Below are positions 52,401 to 60,190 of a stretch of DNA of 64,000 nucleotides, one piece after another (within the stretch, counting starts at the first letter, position 1; each line of letters opens with the position of its first letter). Source of the DNA: Streptomyces sp. PR69 (GTDB taxonomy: Bacteria > Actinomycetota > Actinomycetes > Streptomycetales > Streptomycetaceae); NCBI RefSeq assembly GCF_026420845.1, contig NZ_JAOWCB010000012.1, positions 1 through 64,000 of the forward strand. Reading direction: 5' to 3'. The position numbers and the translations under genes were made by a program. The notes under the pieces were generated by a model, which did no database searches, was not told where the DNA came from, and saw only the letters and a list, made by a program, of their open reading frames with translations.

Positions 52401-52805
52401 CGGCTCGCCCTGGGCACGGACAGCCCGCTGACCCCGGTCGGGCTCCATCTGCATCTGGGGCTGCGCGCCCTGGTCGCCCATGGCTTCTCCCCGGCCGAGG
52501 CGCTGCTGACCGTGACCGCGACCCCGGCGCGCGTCTTCGGCGCCCACCGCGATCTCGGGACGGCAGAGCCCGGCAAACTGGCGGATCTCACGATCGTCGA
52601 CGGCGATCCGTTCACGGACTTCTCCGCGCTGGCCCGGACGACTCATGCGGTGGTCGCCGGCCGCCCGCACGCCCGTGCCGAGCTGGAGGCCGGCTACACC
52701 TCCGGTGCCACGGGCCGCCTGCGGGGCGGGGCCGGCCTCCCGGTGTGGGCGGCCGCGGCCGATGCCCTGATGGACCGGGAGGGCTGCTGCGCCACCCGCC
52801 GCTGA
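49443..52805 (+). CDS. Tat-exported beta-propeller amidohydrolase
   Basis: 1,120 residues. Signal with twin arginine (MPRRQFLHTATQAALAAG). TolB/WD40-like propeller about 60-640, with blades ending in SPDGxxxA patterns (CSPDGRQVAMAAF, WSPDGTRVVFSSERG, LSPDGRTVAFVSL). The amidohydrolase TIM barrel, about 680-1090, has DTHTHPWQYTYGA (HxH metal ligands), a C-terminal Asp in ALGTDSPLTPVGLHLHLGLRALV, and TVTATPARVFG...LGTAEPGKLADLTIVDGDPF. A hydrolase on cyclic amide or dipeptide-like bonds at the cell surface; substrate unknown. GTG 49443 (or ATG 49452) follows GGGAG. Confidence 0.85.
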   Translation: MPSMPRRQFLHTATQAALAAGAAAALDAVPAAAAPTAAASAPAHAPAPASAAVAERRPARLRFTAATNGAAAPAAGGRYIAEVQNVLWSLPGDGSPARALTEPGLEPCRPVCSPDGRQVAMAAFQDGHFHIWTMAADGSRLRRLTEGPWDDRCPAWSPDGTRVVFSSERGGDPVAGSPYRIWTADVRTGRLTRLTGLPGQDGLPGQDGPSTSFEDFDPAWSPDGTRIVFVRGEPEGRSVAARALAAVPADGGPVTVEHAETEPGNLLTPAFSPGGRLAWLRAIGSTTRYEKIVLVVDGEAAAVDGEITGAPPRWLDDERLLLTVDGQFTVVRPHRDSGGTRVPFTAALPVDRPRYRTKEYGFEPARPRPVRGIHLPALSPDGRTVAFVSLNALWTAHVSARGGRPCKVLQAPPDTYLQQPAWTPDGRALLYVDDREGGLNTVRRRDLATGEDTVVAAGGRIHAAVSPDGARLACLDLAGRLLVMDLSSPGSPSGPGDPESPESLGGSGSPGGLSGSGGGAGERVLAEPLGGGGLPGPPTWSPDGRRIALCDRNRLNRRFREGYNLIRVIDTATGESALHPLAPHASLSDRYASGPVWSPDGRWLACVSESALWLLPVRPDGTPDGPPRLLAGEPADHPSWSADSRRLLYLSAARLRLLRLDGDGRPEGAPHTVPVRLHYRRPAPVDTVVRAGRLWDGVVGSGGEARPRDEVDILIRDGRIAAIEPHRSGRRAARTLDASRSTVLPGLWDTHTHPWQYTYGARQTAVSLAWGITANVSLGGFSYEQARLREDIASGRLAGPRLLTTGELLDGSRVAYSMGRAHRTEAGLRRSLARGAALDWDFVKTYVRAPASSMGLAARFGHERLGVRSGSHLCAQGIQTGQDLTTHLAATERAEYGHGMTAYGMTHQDTVENYAHGFHLIETPFGAITLLAENRELAEDPRVTAMLPPWDVLAVQARAEKPATDIERLSLRREFDTCRAVLNAGGRLALGTDSPLTPVGLHLHLGLRALVAHGFSPAEALLTVTATPARVFGAHRDLGTAEPGKLADLTIVDGDPFTDFSALARTTHAVVAGRPHARAELEAGYTSGATGRLRGGAGLPVWAAAADALMDREGCCATRR

Positions 52806-52829
52806 CCTGCCGGCCGGGCCCCGAAAACG

Positions 52830-52867
52830 CCTCTGGGGCTTCTCGGCTGACCGAGAAGCCCCAGAGG
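52830..52867. terminator. Bidirectional terminator (17-bp perfect hairpin)
   Basis: cctctggggcttctcgg (52830-52846), loop ctga, then the exact complement to 52867. It lies between the plus-strand amidohydrolase and the minus-strand tRNA, so it can stop both. Confidence 0.88.
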
Positions 52868-52875
52868 ATCAGTGG

Positions 52876-52949
52876 TGCGCCGCCAGGGACTCGAACCCCG
52901 GACCCGCTGATTAAGAGTCAGCTGCTCTAACCAACTGAGCTAGCGGCGC
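52876..52949 (-). tRNA. tRNA-Lys (CTT), second copy
   Basis: Same sequence as 44362-44435, including discriminator A. The -10-like TACTAT lies just upstream on the minus strand. Both copies face the same way. Confidence 0.96.
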
Positions 52950-53033
52950 GTGCTGACCCGTAAATAGTACCTGGTCCGGAAGGGTGCTCCTGACCGCCGG
53001 GGATTCCGGCGTCACCCGGAGCATGCAGCGGGC

Positions 53034-53795
53034 TCAGATCGCGAGCGACAGCACCACCGGCGCCGCCCGCCTGTTCAGCGTGTCCGCCGCGGAACGCAGC
53101 CGGTGGGCGTGTTCGACCGGCATGGACAGCGCCAGACAGCCCACCGCCGCGCCCGCCGTCAGCGGGACGGCGGCGCAGACCGTGCCCACGGCGTACTCCT
53201 GGAGGTCCAGCACGGGGACGGTCGGCGGCTGTGCGTCCAGCTTGGAGAAGAGCAGTTTCTCGCTGGTGATCGTGCGCGAGGTGAGCCGGGCGATCTTGTG
53301 ACGGGAGAGGTGGTCGCGACGGCCGTTGATGTCGAGCTGGGTGAGGAGGCACTTGCCGACCGCGCTCGCATGGGCCGCCGAGCGGAAGTCCACCCACTCG
53401 TTCACCTTCGGGGCGCGCGGCCCGTCGGCATACTGGGTGATCTTCACCTCGCCGTCGATATAGCGGCTGATGTAGACCGCCGCACCCACCGAGTCGCGCA
53501 GTTCGGCCAGGGTGTCCTGGAGCTTGGCCTCCAGCGCCTGCTGCCGGGTCGCGCCGGAACCCAGCAGGATGAGGGAGTCGCCGATCACATACGCGCCGTC
53601 CGCGACCTGCTCCACATAGTTCTCGTGGCGCAGCATGGCCAGCATCGGCGCGAGGTGGCCGGTCGGCAGACCTGTCTCGCGCGCGATCTGGACATCGGTG
53701 ACTCCGCCGCTGTGCTTGGAGATCGTCTCCAGAACGCGCAGGACGTACTGCACCGAGTGGAACGGCGCGGTCGGCGGCTCGGGCTTCAGCGCCAC
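53034..53795 (-). CDS. IclR family transcriptional regulator
   Basis: 253 residues. Winged helix-turn-helix (about 13-70: FHSVQYVLRVLETISKHSGGVTDVQIARETGLPTGHLAPMLAML) and an effector domain (about 85-250) with VNEWVDFRSAAHASAVGKCLLTQL and AVGCLALSM. IclR regulators control catabolic genes by sensing a small acid. It stands at the end of the transporter-amidase-racemase cluster and is its likely regulator. Confidence 0.92.
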   Translation of the reverse strand: MALKPEPPTAPFHSVQYVLRVLETISKHSGGVTDVQIARETGLPTGHLAPMLAMLRHENYVEQVADGAYVIGDSLILLGSGATRQQALEAKLQDTLAELRDSVGAAVYISRYIDGEVKITQYADGPRAPKVNEWVDFRSAAHASAVGKCLLTQLDINGRRDHLSRHKIARLTSRTITSEKLLFSKLDAQPPTVPVLDLQEYAVGTVCAAVPLTAGAAVGCLALSMPVEHAHRLRSAADTLNRRAAPVVLSLAI

Positions 53796-53886
53796 GGTTC
53801 CCCCTACAAGGTTGTGACCGCAAGCTTCCGTACCACGATAGCGGCCAAGAGCCGCTTCGTGGGCGGCTGTTGGCGCAAATGATGAG

Positions 53887-53913
53887 GCGCCCCAGCGCTA
53901 TACGCTGGGGCGC
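53887..53913 (-). terminator. Hairpin downstream of the Ehu-type operon
   Basis: gcgccccagcg-ctata-cgctggggcgc: 11-bp perfect stem, 48 bp beyond the stop codon of the ATPase gene at 53961. It would end the minus-strand transporter operon before the IclR gene. Confidence 0.8.
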
Positions 53914-53960
53914 ATCTCTCCGGCATATGCCAGAGACAAACTTGCTTGCGGAATGACAGG

Positions 53961-54740
53961 TCAGAGCACTGCGCTGAGGAACTCGCGTGTGCGTTCCTGC
54001 TCCGGATCGGAAAAGATTTTCTCTGGCGATCCGGATTCGATCACCCTCCCGGCGTCGAACATGAGAACCTCGTCCGAGATGTCCCTGGCGAAATTCATCT
54101 CATGGGTGACGCACAGCATGGTGATGTCGGTCGAGTGCGCGATGTCCCGCAGCACATCGAGGACGCCGGCGACCAGCTCCGGGTCGAGCGCCGAGGTCAC
54201 CTCGTCCAGCAGCAGCACCTGCGGCCGCATCGCCAGCGCCCGGGCGATCGCCACCCGCTGCTGCTGCCCTCCGGAAAGCTGTGTCGGCTTGGCGTCGCAG
54301 CGGTCGCCCAGGCCGACCATCTCCAGCAGCTCCTTGGCGCGCGCCTCCGCCTCGTCCCGCGACAGGCCGAGCACCCGCACCGGCGCCTCGGTGATATTGC
54401 GCAGCGCGGTCATATTGGGAAACAGATTGAACTGCTGGAACACCATGCCGATCTGCTTGCGGGCCTCCCGGCGCTCCTTCTCCGCGGCCGGATAGAGGTG
54501 TCTGCCGTTGACCTCGATCGTGCCTTCGTCGGGAGAGGCGAGAGTCATCAGCAGCCGCAGGATCGTGGTCTTTCCGGAGCCGGAAGGGCCGATCAGGGTC
54601 ACATGCTTCCCGGGCTGCACCGAGAAACACAGATTGTCCAGCACGGTGTTCTCGCCGAAGCGCTTCGTCACATTCTCGAAGCGGATCAGCGGCTTGGCGG
54701 CAGTCGTGTCGGTCGTCTCGGATGCGGTGTCAGCGGACAA
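53961..54740 (-). CDS. ehuA: Amino-acid-type ABC transporter ATP-binding protein (EhuA-like)
   Basis: 259 residues. Walker A GPSGSGKTT, Q-loop QQFNLFP, signature LSGGQQQR, Walker B VLLLDEV, H-loop THE. This is a polar amino acid (PAAT) family ATPase, with similarity to EhuA of ectoine/hydroxyectoine uptake. Last gene of the ehuB-C-D-A-like operon; starts 11 bp inside the EhuD-like gene end. Named by resemblance; actual substrate uncertain because the rest of the cluster is not a known ectoine pathway. Confidence 0.85.
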   Translation of the reverse strand: MSADTASETTDTTAAKPLIRFENVTKRFGENTVLDNLCFSVQPGKHVTLIGPSGSGKTTILRLLMTLASPDEGTIEVNGRHLYPAAEKERREARKQIGMVFQQFNLFPNMTALRNITEAPVRVLGLSRDEAEARAKELLEMVGLGDRCDAKPTQLSGGQQQRVAIARALAMRPQVLLLDEVTSALDPELVAGVLDVLRDIAHSTDITMLCVTHEMNFARDISDEVLMFDAGRVIESGSPEKIFSDPEQERTREFLSAVL

Positions 54741-55380
54741 GGCGGCGCTCCAGGGCTCGTACGAGAAGAGAAGCCGGGTAGGCGATGAGGATGAAGGCGA
54801 TGCCGATCAAGGTCAGCGGCTCGGTGTACTGGAACGTCTGGGCGCTCTCCAGCCGAGCCTGCTGCAGCATCTCCAGCACGCCGATCGCGGCGAGCAGCGG
54901 AGTGTCCTTGAGCATCGCGATGACGTAGTTGCCGAGCGCCGGGGTGATCCGCCGGATCGCCTGCGGCAGGATCACCGCGATCCAGGTGCGGTGGGCGGGC
55001 AGGCTCAGCGCGGTGGCCGCCTCCCACTGGCCGACGGGCACGGCGTCGATGCCCGCCCGGTAGACCTGGGCCGTGTACGTCGAGTAGTGCAGGCCGATGG
55101 CGATCGTGCCGGTGGTCAGCGCGGAGAACTGCACGCCCCACTCCGGCAGCACGAAGTACAGGAAGAACAGCTGCACCAGCAGCGGGGTGGTGCGGATGAA
55201 CTCCGTGAAGACATGCACCGGCCACCGGATGAAGCGGGTCGGCGCCCGGAACCCGATCGCCCAGACCAGGCCGAGCGTGAAGGAGATCAGCGAGCCGAGC
55301 ACCAGGATCTGCAGCGTGACCAGCACGCCGTCCCAGAAGCGCGGCATGAAGTCCGCGATCGCGGACCAGTCCCAGTTCAC
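54730..55380 (-). CDS. ehuD: Polar amino acid ABC transporter permease (EhuD-like)
   Basis: 216 residues, about five membrane helices. The His/Glu/Gln/Arg permease family motif is visible (ATALSLPAHRTWIAVILPQAIRRITPALGNYVIAMLKDTPLLA). GTG 55380 overlaps the upstream permease stop (GTGA), and its 3' end overlaps the ATPase gene. Confidence 0.87.
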   Translation of the reverse strand: MNWDWSAIADFMPRFWDGVLVTLQILVLGSLISFTLGLVWAIGFRAPTRFIRWPVHVFTEFIRTTPLLVQLFFLYFVLPEWGVQFSALTTGTIAIGLHYSTYTAQVYRAGIDAVPVGQWEAATALSLPAHRTWIAVILPQAIRRITPALGNYVIAMLKDTPLLAAIGVLEMLQQARLESAQTFQYTEPLTLIGIAFILIAYPASLLVRALERRLVR

Positions 55381-56051
55381 TTGGACGCGCCTCCTGCCAC
55401 ACTGATGCCGACGTTCCGCTTGGTCTTGTTCTCCAGCGCCTTCATGGACCGGGTCACAAGGAAGGCCAGCACGAAGTAGATGACCAGCACGATCGTGTAG
55501 ATCTGGGCGCTCTCCTGGGTGGCCAGCCGCACCAGATACGCGGCGAACGACACATCGCCCACGCCCAGCAGCGACACCAGCGCCGTGCCCTTGAGCAGCT
55601 CGATGAGCAGATTGCAGAAGGACGGCATCATCTCGGGGACGGCCTGCGGCAGCAGGATCAGCCGCATCCGCTGCCAGGGGGTGAAGCTGAGCGCGACCCC
55701 CGCCTCGCGCTGAGCGGGAGCGACGGAGTTCAGCGCGCCGCGGACGATCTCGGCGCCGTATGCGCCGTAGGAGAGACCGAGGGCCAGCACCGCAGCCCAC
55801 ATCGGCACCAGCTGCCAGCCCAGCAGCGGAGGCACCACGAAGAACAGCCAGAACATCAGCACCAGGGCGGAGGTGCCGCGGAAGACCTCGGTGTAGAAGC
55901 CCGCCAGGAAGCGGACGAAACGTGAGCTGTGGGTGCGTGCCATGCCGACGCCGAAGGCGACGACCGCGGCCAGCGCAGCGCTGTAGACCAGCAGCTGGAT
56001 GGTGATCCAGATGCCGGGCAGCACCCAGTTCTGCCAGAGTCCCGCTGTCAT
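55377..56051 (-). CDS. ehuC: Polar amino acid ABC transporter permease (EhuC-like)
   Basis: 224 residues, about five membrane helices. EAA-type loop AGVALSFTPWQRMRLILLPQAVPEMMPSFCNLLIELLKGTALVS. It forms the channel with the EhuD-like subunit. ATG 56051 overlaps the stop of the binding-protein gene by 4 bp. Confidence 0.87.
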   Translation of the reverse strand: MTAGLWQNWVLPGIWITIQLLVYSAALAAVVAFGVGMARTHSSRFVRFLAGFYTEVFRGTSALVLMFWLFFVVPPLLGWQLVPMWAAVLALGLSYGAYGAEIVRGALNSVAPAQREAGVALSFTPWQRMRLILLPQAVPEMMPSFCNLLIELLKGTALVSLLGVGDVSFAAYLVRLATQESAQIYTIVLVIYFVLAFLVTRSMKALENKTKRNVGISVAGGASK

Positions 56052-56947
56052 CGGCACAGCTCCTCGGCAGTGAGGGTGGTCATCTCGTTCTCCGTGAAGC
56101 CGAACCGCTTGAGTATCCGGAAGAGCTCGCCGCTCTTCCTCATCTTGTGGATCTCGACATTGAAGGCGTCGCGCAGCTCGGTGTCCGTGGGGCGGAAGGC
56201 GAAGGCGCCGCCGTCGATCTGCTCCTCGCCGTCCACGACGGCGGCGAACGGCTCCGTGGCCTCCGCCTTGCTGCTGTTCTTCACCACTCCGCGGGCGGTC
56301 AGCGGCGTGGCGGCGAAGGCGTCGATACGGCCGGCCTCGACCGCGTTCAGCCCCGCCACCTGGTCCTGGAGGATGACGATGTCCTCCTCCGGATAGCCGT
56401 TGGCCACCGCATAGCCGATCTGCGCATACCCGGTGCCGGTGCCGAACCTCGCTTTCGTGCGCACGACGTCCTCGTAGGAGTGCAGCCCCTTGGGGTTGCC
56501 CTTGCGGACGATGAAGCAGTCGAGCATCTGGTACTCGGGGTCCGAGAAGATCACCTGCTCGCACCGGTCCGGGTTGATGTACATCCCGGCCGAGACCACG
56601 TCGAACTGCTGGGAGTTGAGCCCCGGGATGAGCGAGGCGAAGTCGGTGGCGACCGGCTGCACGGAGTCGATGCCCAGGCGCTGGAAGATCACCTTGGCGA
56701 GTTCCGGAGCCTCCCCGGTGAACTCGCCCTGCTCGTCGACATAGCCGTAGGGCACCTCGCCGGCGATGCCCAGCCGTACGGTGCCCTGCGACTTCAGCCG
56801 GCCCAGCGCATCACCCGACGACACCCGGCTGCAACCGGCCGTCGCGCCCGCGACGCCGAGCGCGCCGAGGGCGGCGGAGCCGAGCAGCAGGGAGCGTCTG
56901 CGGAGCACACCTGTTTCCCGCGATCCTGTTCCTCGTGTTCGAGCCAT
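56048..56947 (-). CDS. ehuB: Polar amino acid ABC transporter substrate-binding lipoprotein (EhuB-like)
   Basis: 299 residues. Tat-like/lipoprotein signal (LRRRSLLLGSAALGALGVAGATAGC, Cys about 39). The binding-protein fold has VRLGIAGEVPYGYVDEQGEFTGEAPELAKVI, GMYINPDRCEQVIFSDPEY (EhuB-like) and QDQVAGLNAVEAGRIDAFA. It binds an amino-acid-like solute for the permeases downstream. ATG 56947 is only 42 bp from the divergent DUF3830 ATG, so both promoters share the gap. Confidence 0.87.
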   Translation of the reverse strand: MARTRGTGSRETGVLRRRSLLLGSAALGALGVAGATAGCSRVSSGDALGRLKSQGTVRLGIAGEVPYGYVDEQGEFTGEAPELAKVIFQRLGIDSVQPVATDFASLIPGLNSQQFDVVSAGMYINPDRCEQVIFSDPEYQMLDCFIVRKGNPKGLHSYEDVVRTKARFGTGTGYAQIGYAVANGYPEEDIVILQDQVAGLNAVEAGRIDAFAATPLTARGVVKNSSKAEATEPFAAVVDGEEQIDGGAFAFRPTDTELRDAFNVEIHKMRKSGELFRILKRFGFTENEMTTLTAEELCR

Positions 56948-56989
56948 GGGCGCGCGGCTACCCGGCCGTGAGCAGGGTATGCGTAGAGG

Positions 56990-57490
56990 ATGGCCGACCG
57001 ATATGTGACCGTAGCCCTCGACAAGCGCGGAGTTGAGTGCACCGCTCGGCTCCTCGATGACAAGGCCCCCCTGACATCCGCGGCGGTCTGGGACGCGCTG
57101 CCGCTGGCCGGGGACGTCTACCACGCCAAGTACGCCCGCAATGAGATCTACGCCCTGCTCCCGGCCTTCGCCGAGACCGAACCCCCGCTGGAGAACCCCA
57201 CCGTGACGCCCATTCCGGGCGACCTGTGCTACTTCACCTTCACCGATGTGCAGCTCGGCACGGCCTCCTACGGCTACGGCGACGCGGCCGCCCACCGAGG
57301 CCGCCCCACGGTCGTCGACCTCGCCCTCTTCTACGAGCGCAACAACCTGCTGCTCAACGGCGACATGGGGTGGGTGCCGGGGATCGTGTGGGGCGCGGTG
57401 GTCGACGGACTCGACCGGATGGCCGACGCGTGCCAGGACCTGTGGCGGGCGGGGGCGCGGGGCGAGACGCTGAGCTTCCGCCGCGCCTGA
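56990..57490 (+). CDS. DUF3830 family protein (cyclophilin-like fold)
   Basis: 166 residues. Signature segments are LPLAGDVYHAKYARNEIYALLP, PIPGDLCYFTF and ERNNLLLNGDMGWVPGIVWGAVVDGL. DUF3830 proteins adopt a cyclophilin-like fold and recur next to amidase, racemase and transporter genes in soil actinobacteria; no biochemical function is known to me. TATGCG upstream is a possible -10, seven bases from the ATG. Divergent from the EhuB-like gene and probably co-regulated. Confidence 0.87.
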   Translation: MADRYVTVALDKRGVECTARLLDDKAPLTSAAVWDALPLAGDVYHAKYARNEIYALLPAFAETEPPLENPTVTPIPGDLCYFTFTDVQLGTASYGYGDAAAHRGRPTVVDLALFYERNNLLLNGDMGWVPGIVWGAVVDGLDRMADACQDLWRAGARGETLSFRRA

Positions 57491-57494
57491 CTGC

Positions 57495-57660
57495 CTCCCG
57501 GGGGCTCCGCCCCCGGACCCCCGCGCCTCAATCGCCGGCGGGGCTGGAGAATCCAGCCCGTCCGGCGTTTGAGGACACGGCCTTCAGGCCGTACGGGGGT
57601 CTGGGGGGCGGAGCCCCCAGTTTCGGGAAGGGGCGGGGAGGGGACAAGCGCCGCAGGCGG
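57495..57660. repeat. GC-rich intergenic repeat with hairpins (copy D)
   Basis: gggggctccgccccc hairpin, gcgcctcaatcgccggcggggctggagaatcc with its inverse, acggccttcaggccgta, then gggggcggagccccc and tttcgggaaggggcgggg. It closely matches copy C. It divides the convergent DUF3830 and amidase genes. Confidence 0.82.
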
Positions 57661-57662
57661 CC

Positions 57663-59150
57663 CTACACCTCCCCCGGACGGGGAATCGCCGTCACACCCG
57701 CCTCATACAGCGCCTGCGCCCCCCGCATCACCACCCCATCCCCATGCCTCGCCCCCACCACCTGCACCCCAATCGGCAACCCGTCCTCATCCACCCCGCA
57801 CGGCACACTCGCCGCAGGCTGCTGTGTGAGGTTGAAGGGGTAGGTGAAGGGCGTCCAGCCCGTCCAGCGGTGGTGGCCCGAGTGGGCCGGGACCTCGGCG
57901 CCCGCCTCGAAGGCGGTGATCGGCAGGGTCGGGGTGACCAGCAGGTCGTACGAGGTGTGGAAGCGGCCCATCCGCCGGCCGAGCGCCATCCGCTCGTCCA
58001 CCGCCGCCAGATACTCCAGCGCGCTGTACCGCGCGCCGGCCTCGCAGATCTCGCGCAGCCCGGGGTCCAGCACCTCCCGCTGCCCGGTCCCGAAGTGCTG
58101 CACCAGCCGGGCCGCCCCGCTGAACCACAGGGTGTGGAAGGCCTCCGTCGGCTCGGCGAGGTCGGGGTCGGACTCCTCGATGTACGCGCCCAGTTCCGCC
58201 AGGGCCTCCACCGCCCGCCGTACCGCGGAGGCGACCGCCGGGCGCACCGGCACCTGGCCGCCGAAGGAGGGCGAGTAGCCGATCCGGAGCCCCTTGACGC
58301 CCTCAGCGAGCGTGCCGCGCAGACTCGGCGTGGGCCCCAGCTGGGACCAGTCGCGCCAGTCCGCCCCGCTGATCACGTCCAGCAGCAGCGCCGCGTCCGC
58401 CGCGTCCCGGGCCAGGGGCCCGACATGGGCGAGCGTCCCGAAGGGGCTGGAGGGGTACAGCGGCACCCGCCCGTATGTGGGCTTCAGGCCGAAGACGCCG
58501 CAGAAGGAGGCGGGGATGCGCACCGACCCCCCGCCGTCCGTGCCCAGCGACAGCGGCCCCGCGCCCAGCGCCACCGCCGCCGCGCTGCCGCCGCTGGAGC
58601 CGCCGGCGGTGCGGCCCGGGTCGTACGGGTTGCGTGTCACCCCGCTCAGCGGTGAGTCGGTGACGCCCTTCCAGCCGAACTCCGGCGTTGTCGTCTTGCC
58701 GAGGAGCACCGCGCCGTGCTCGCGCAGCCGCGCCACCGACGGCGCGTCCTCGTCCCAGGGGCCCTCGCGGCTCACGGCGAGCGAGCCGCGCAGAGTCGGC
58801 CCGCCGCGCTGCAGCAGGATGTCCTTGACGGTCACGGGCACCCCGTCGAGGAGCCCCCGGGTCCGCTTCTCGCGCCAGCGCGCCGCCGACGCCTCCGCCT
58901 GGGCGAGCGCCTGCTCGGCGTCGACCCGGACGAAGGCGTTGACGAGCGGCTGCACGGTCTCGATGCGCTCCAGCACGGCGCGCACGGCGTCGACGGGCGA
59001 GAAGTCGCCCCGCTCGTAGCCGGCCAGCAACTGGCGTGCGGTGAGATCGGCGAGGGACGAGGACCGGGCGGGCCGGGAGGTCTCCGGCGTCCGCGGGGTC
59101 TGCGGGGTCTGCGGCGTGTGCGGGGTCTGCGGCGTGTGCGGATCAGTCAT
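57663..59150 (-). CDS. Amidase signature family enzyme
   Basis: 495 residues. Ser-Ser-Lys triad region: Lys in GVPVTVKDILL, cis-Ser in GGSSGGSAAAVALGAG, nucleophile Ser in GTDGGGSVRIPASFCGVFGLKPTYGRVP. It hydrolyses amides to acid and ammonia; substrate probably imported by the nearby transporter. The first about 35 residues are a Thr/Pro/Gln tandem repeat (TPQTPHTPQTPQTPRTPET). ATG 59150 overlaps the dehydrogenase gene by 8 bp, so the two form one operon. Confidence 0.93.
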   Translation of the reverse strand: MTDPHTPQTPHTPQTPQTPRTPETSRPARSSSLADLTARQLLAGYERGDFSPVDAVRAVLERIETVQPLVNAFVRVDAEQALAQAEASAARWREKRTRGLLDGVPVTVKDILLQRGGPTLRGSLAVSREGPWDEDAPSVARLREHGAVLLGKTTTPEFGWKGVTDSPLSGVTRNPYDPGRTAGGSSGGSAAAVALGAGPLSLGTDGGGSVRIPASFCGVFGLKPTYGRVPLYPSSPFGTLAHVGPLARDAADAALLLDVISGADWRDWSQLGPTPSLRGTLAEGVKGLRIGYSPSFGGQVPVRPAVASAVRRAVEALAELGAYIEESDPDLAEPTEAFHTLWFSGAARLVQHFGTGQREVLDPGLREICEAGARYSALEYLAAVDERMALGRRMGRFHTSYDLLVTPTLPITAFEAGAEVPAHSGHHRWTGWTPFTYPFNLTQQPAASVPCGVDEDGLPIGVQVVGARHGDGVVMRGAQALYEAGVTAIPRPGEV

Positions 59151-60093
59151 GCATGGGGACGTACCCACGTTTCTTGTCCACCACGTTCGGCAGTGGCTTT
59201 CCCGCCTCCCACAGCTCGAAGAGCTCCACGAACTGCTCGCCCAGCCGGTCCCGCCAGCCCACCGTGTCCCCGCTCATATGCGGTGACACCAGCAGCCCCG
59301 GCACATCCCACAGCTCGCTGTCCGGCGGCAGTGGCTCCGTCTCGAAGACATCCAGCGCCGCGCCCGCCAGCCGCCGCTCCTTGAGCGCGGCGACCAGGGC
59401 GTCCTGGTCGACCAGCGGCCCCCGGCCGACATTGATGAACCGCGTGGACGGCTGCATCAGCGCGAACCGGCGCGCGTCGAACATCCCGCGCGTCGTGTCG
59501 GTGAGCGGCGCCGCGCACACCACCCAGTCCGCGCGGGTGAGCACCCGGTCCAGATCCTCCCCGGCGTGCACGCCGGGGCGTGCGGTACGCCCCACAACCG
59601 CCGTCTCGACTCCAAGCGCCCGCAGGCACTCGGCCACCGTGCGCCCGATCGGGCCGGCGCCCACGACCGCCGCCCGGGTGCCCGCGACCGGCAGCCCCTC
59701 GCGGTGCCGCCAGCGCCGCTGGCGCTGGAGCTCCAGCGTTCCCGGCAGATCTTTGGCCATGGCCAGGACCAGTGCGGCCACATATTCGGCGATCGGCCGG
59801 TCGAAGATCCCCCGCGCATTGGTGAGGACCGTATCGGAATCGATCAGCTCGGGGCAGAGCAGCCGGTCCACACCCGCGCTCGGGGTGTGCACCCAGCGCG
59901 GTCTCGGTCCTTCGCCCGGCCAGGCGCGGCGCACCGCGTCAGAGGTGAAGTCCCACACCAACAGCACGTCGGCATGGGGGAGTTGGGAGGCGAGGCTCTC
60001 CTCGTCCGCGTACTGCACGCGGACCCGTCCGGCCAGTCGGCCGAGCCGCGGAGAGGGGTCGGCGTCGAGCACGAGAAGGGTGGGTTCGGACAT
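59143..60093 (-). CDS. D-2-hydroxyacid dehydrogenase (NAD-binding)
   Basis: 316 residues. The Rossmann domain has AVVGAGPIGRTVAECLRALG (GxGxxG); the catalytic set includes Arg in INVGRGPLVDQDAL, Glu in DVFETEPLPPDS and His in SPHMSGDTVGW. It interconverts a 2-hydroxy acid and a 2-keto acid. It precedes the amidase in the operon, and its promoter region faces the racemase-like genes across 97 bp. Confidence 0.92.
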   Translation of the reverse strand: MSEPTLLVLDADPSPRLGRLAGRVRVQYADEESLASQLPHADVLLVWDFTSDAVRRAWPGEGPRPRWVHTPSAGVDRLLCPELIDSDTVLTNARGIFDRPIAEYVAALVLAMAKDLPGTLELQRQRRWRHREGLPVAGTRAAVVGAGPIGRTVAECLRALGVETAVVGRTARPGVHAGEDLDRVLTRADWVVCAAPLTDTTRGMFDARRFALMQPSTRFINVGRGPLVDQDALVAALKERRLAGAALDVFETEPLPPDSELWDVPGLLVSPHMSGDTVGWRDRLGEQFVELFELWEAGKPLPNVVDKKRGYVPMHD

Positions 60094-60131
60094 CAAGCGG
60101 AAGCCGTTTCGTAACGTCGTAGATGTACGGA

Positions 60132-60161
60132 TTGACCCACGCTTGCACCCGAACCTACCGT
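60132..60161 (+). promoter_or_regulatory. Putative promoter of the racemase-like operon
   Basis: TTGACC (60132-60137), 18-bp spacer, TACCGT (60156-60161): a reasonable housekeeping-type promoter 29 bp before ATG 60191, with AAAGGGGG before the ATG as ribosome binding site. Confidence 0.5.
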
Positions 60162-60190
60162 CGTCAACAACACGTCAAAGGGGGCCTGCG

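Noticed and set aside
59153..60190. Long N-terminal extension of the racemase-like gene
   Set aside because: It is the antisense of the hydroxyacid dehydrogenase; promoter and ribosome binding site precede ATG 60191.
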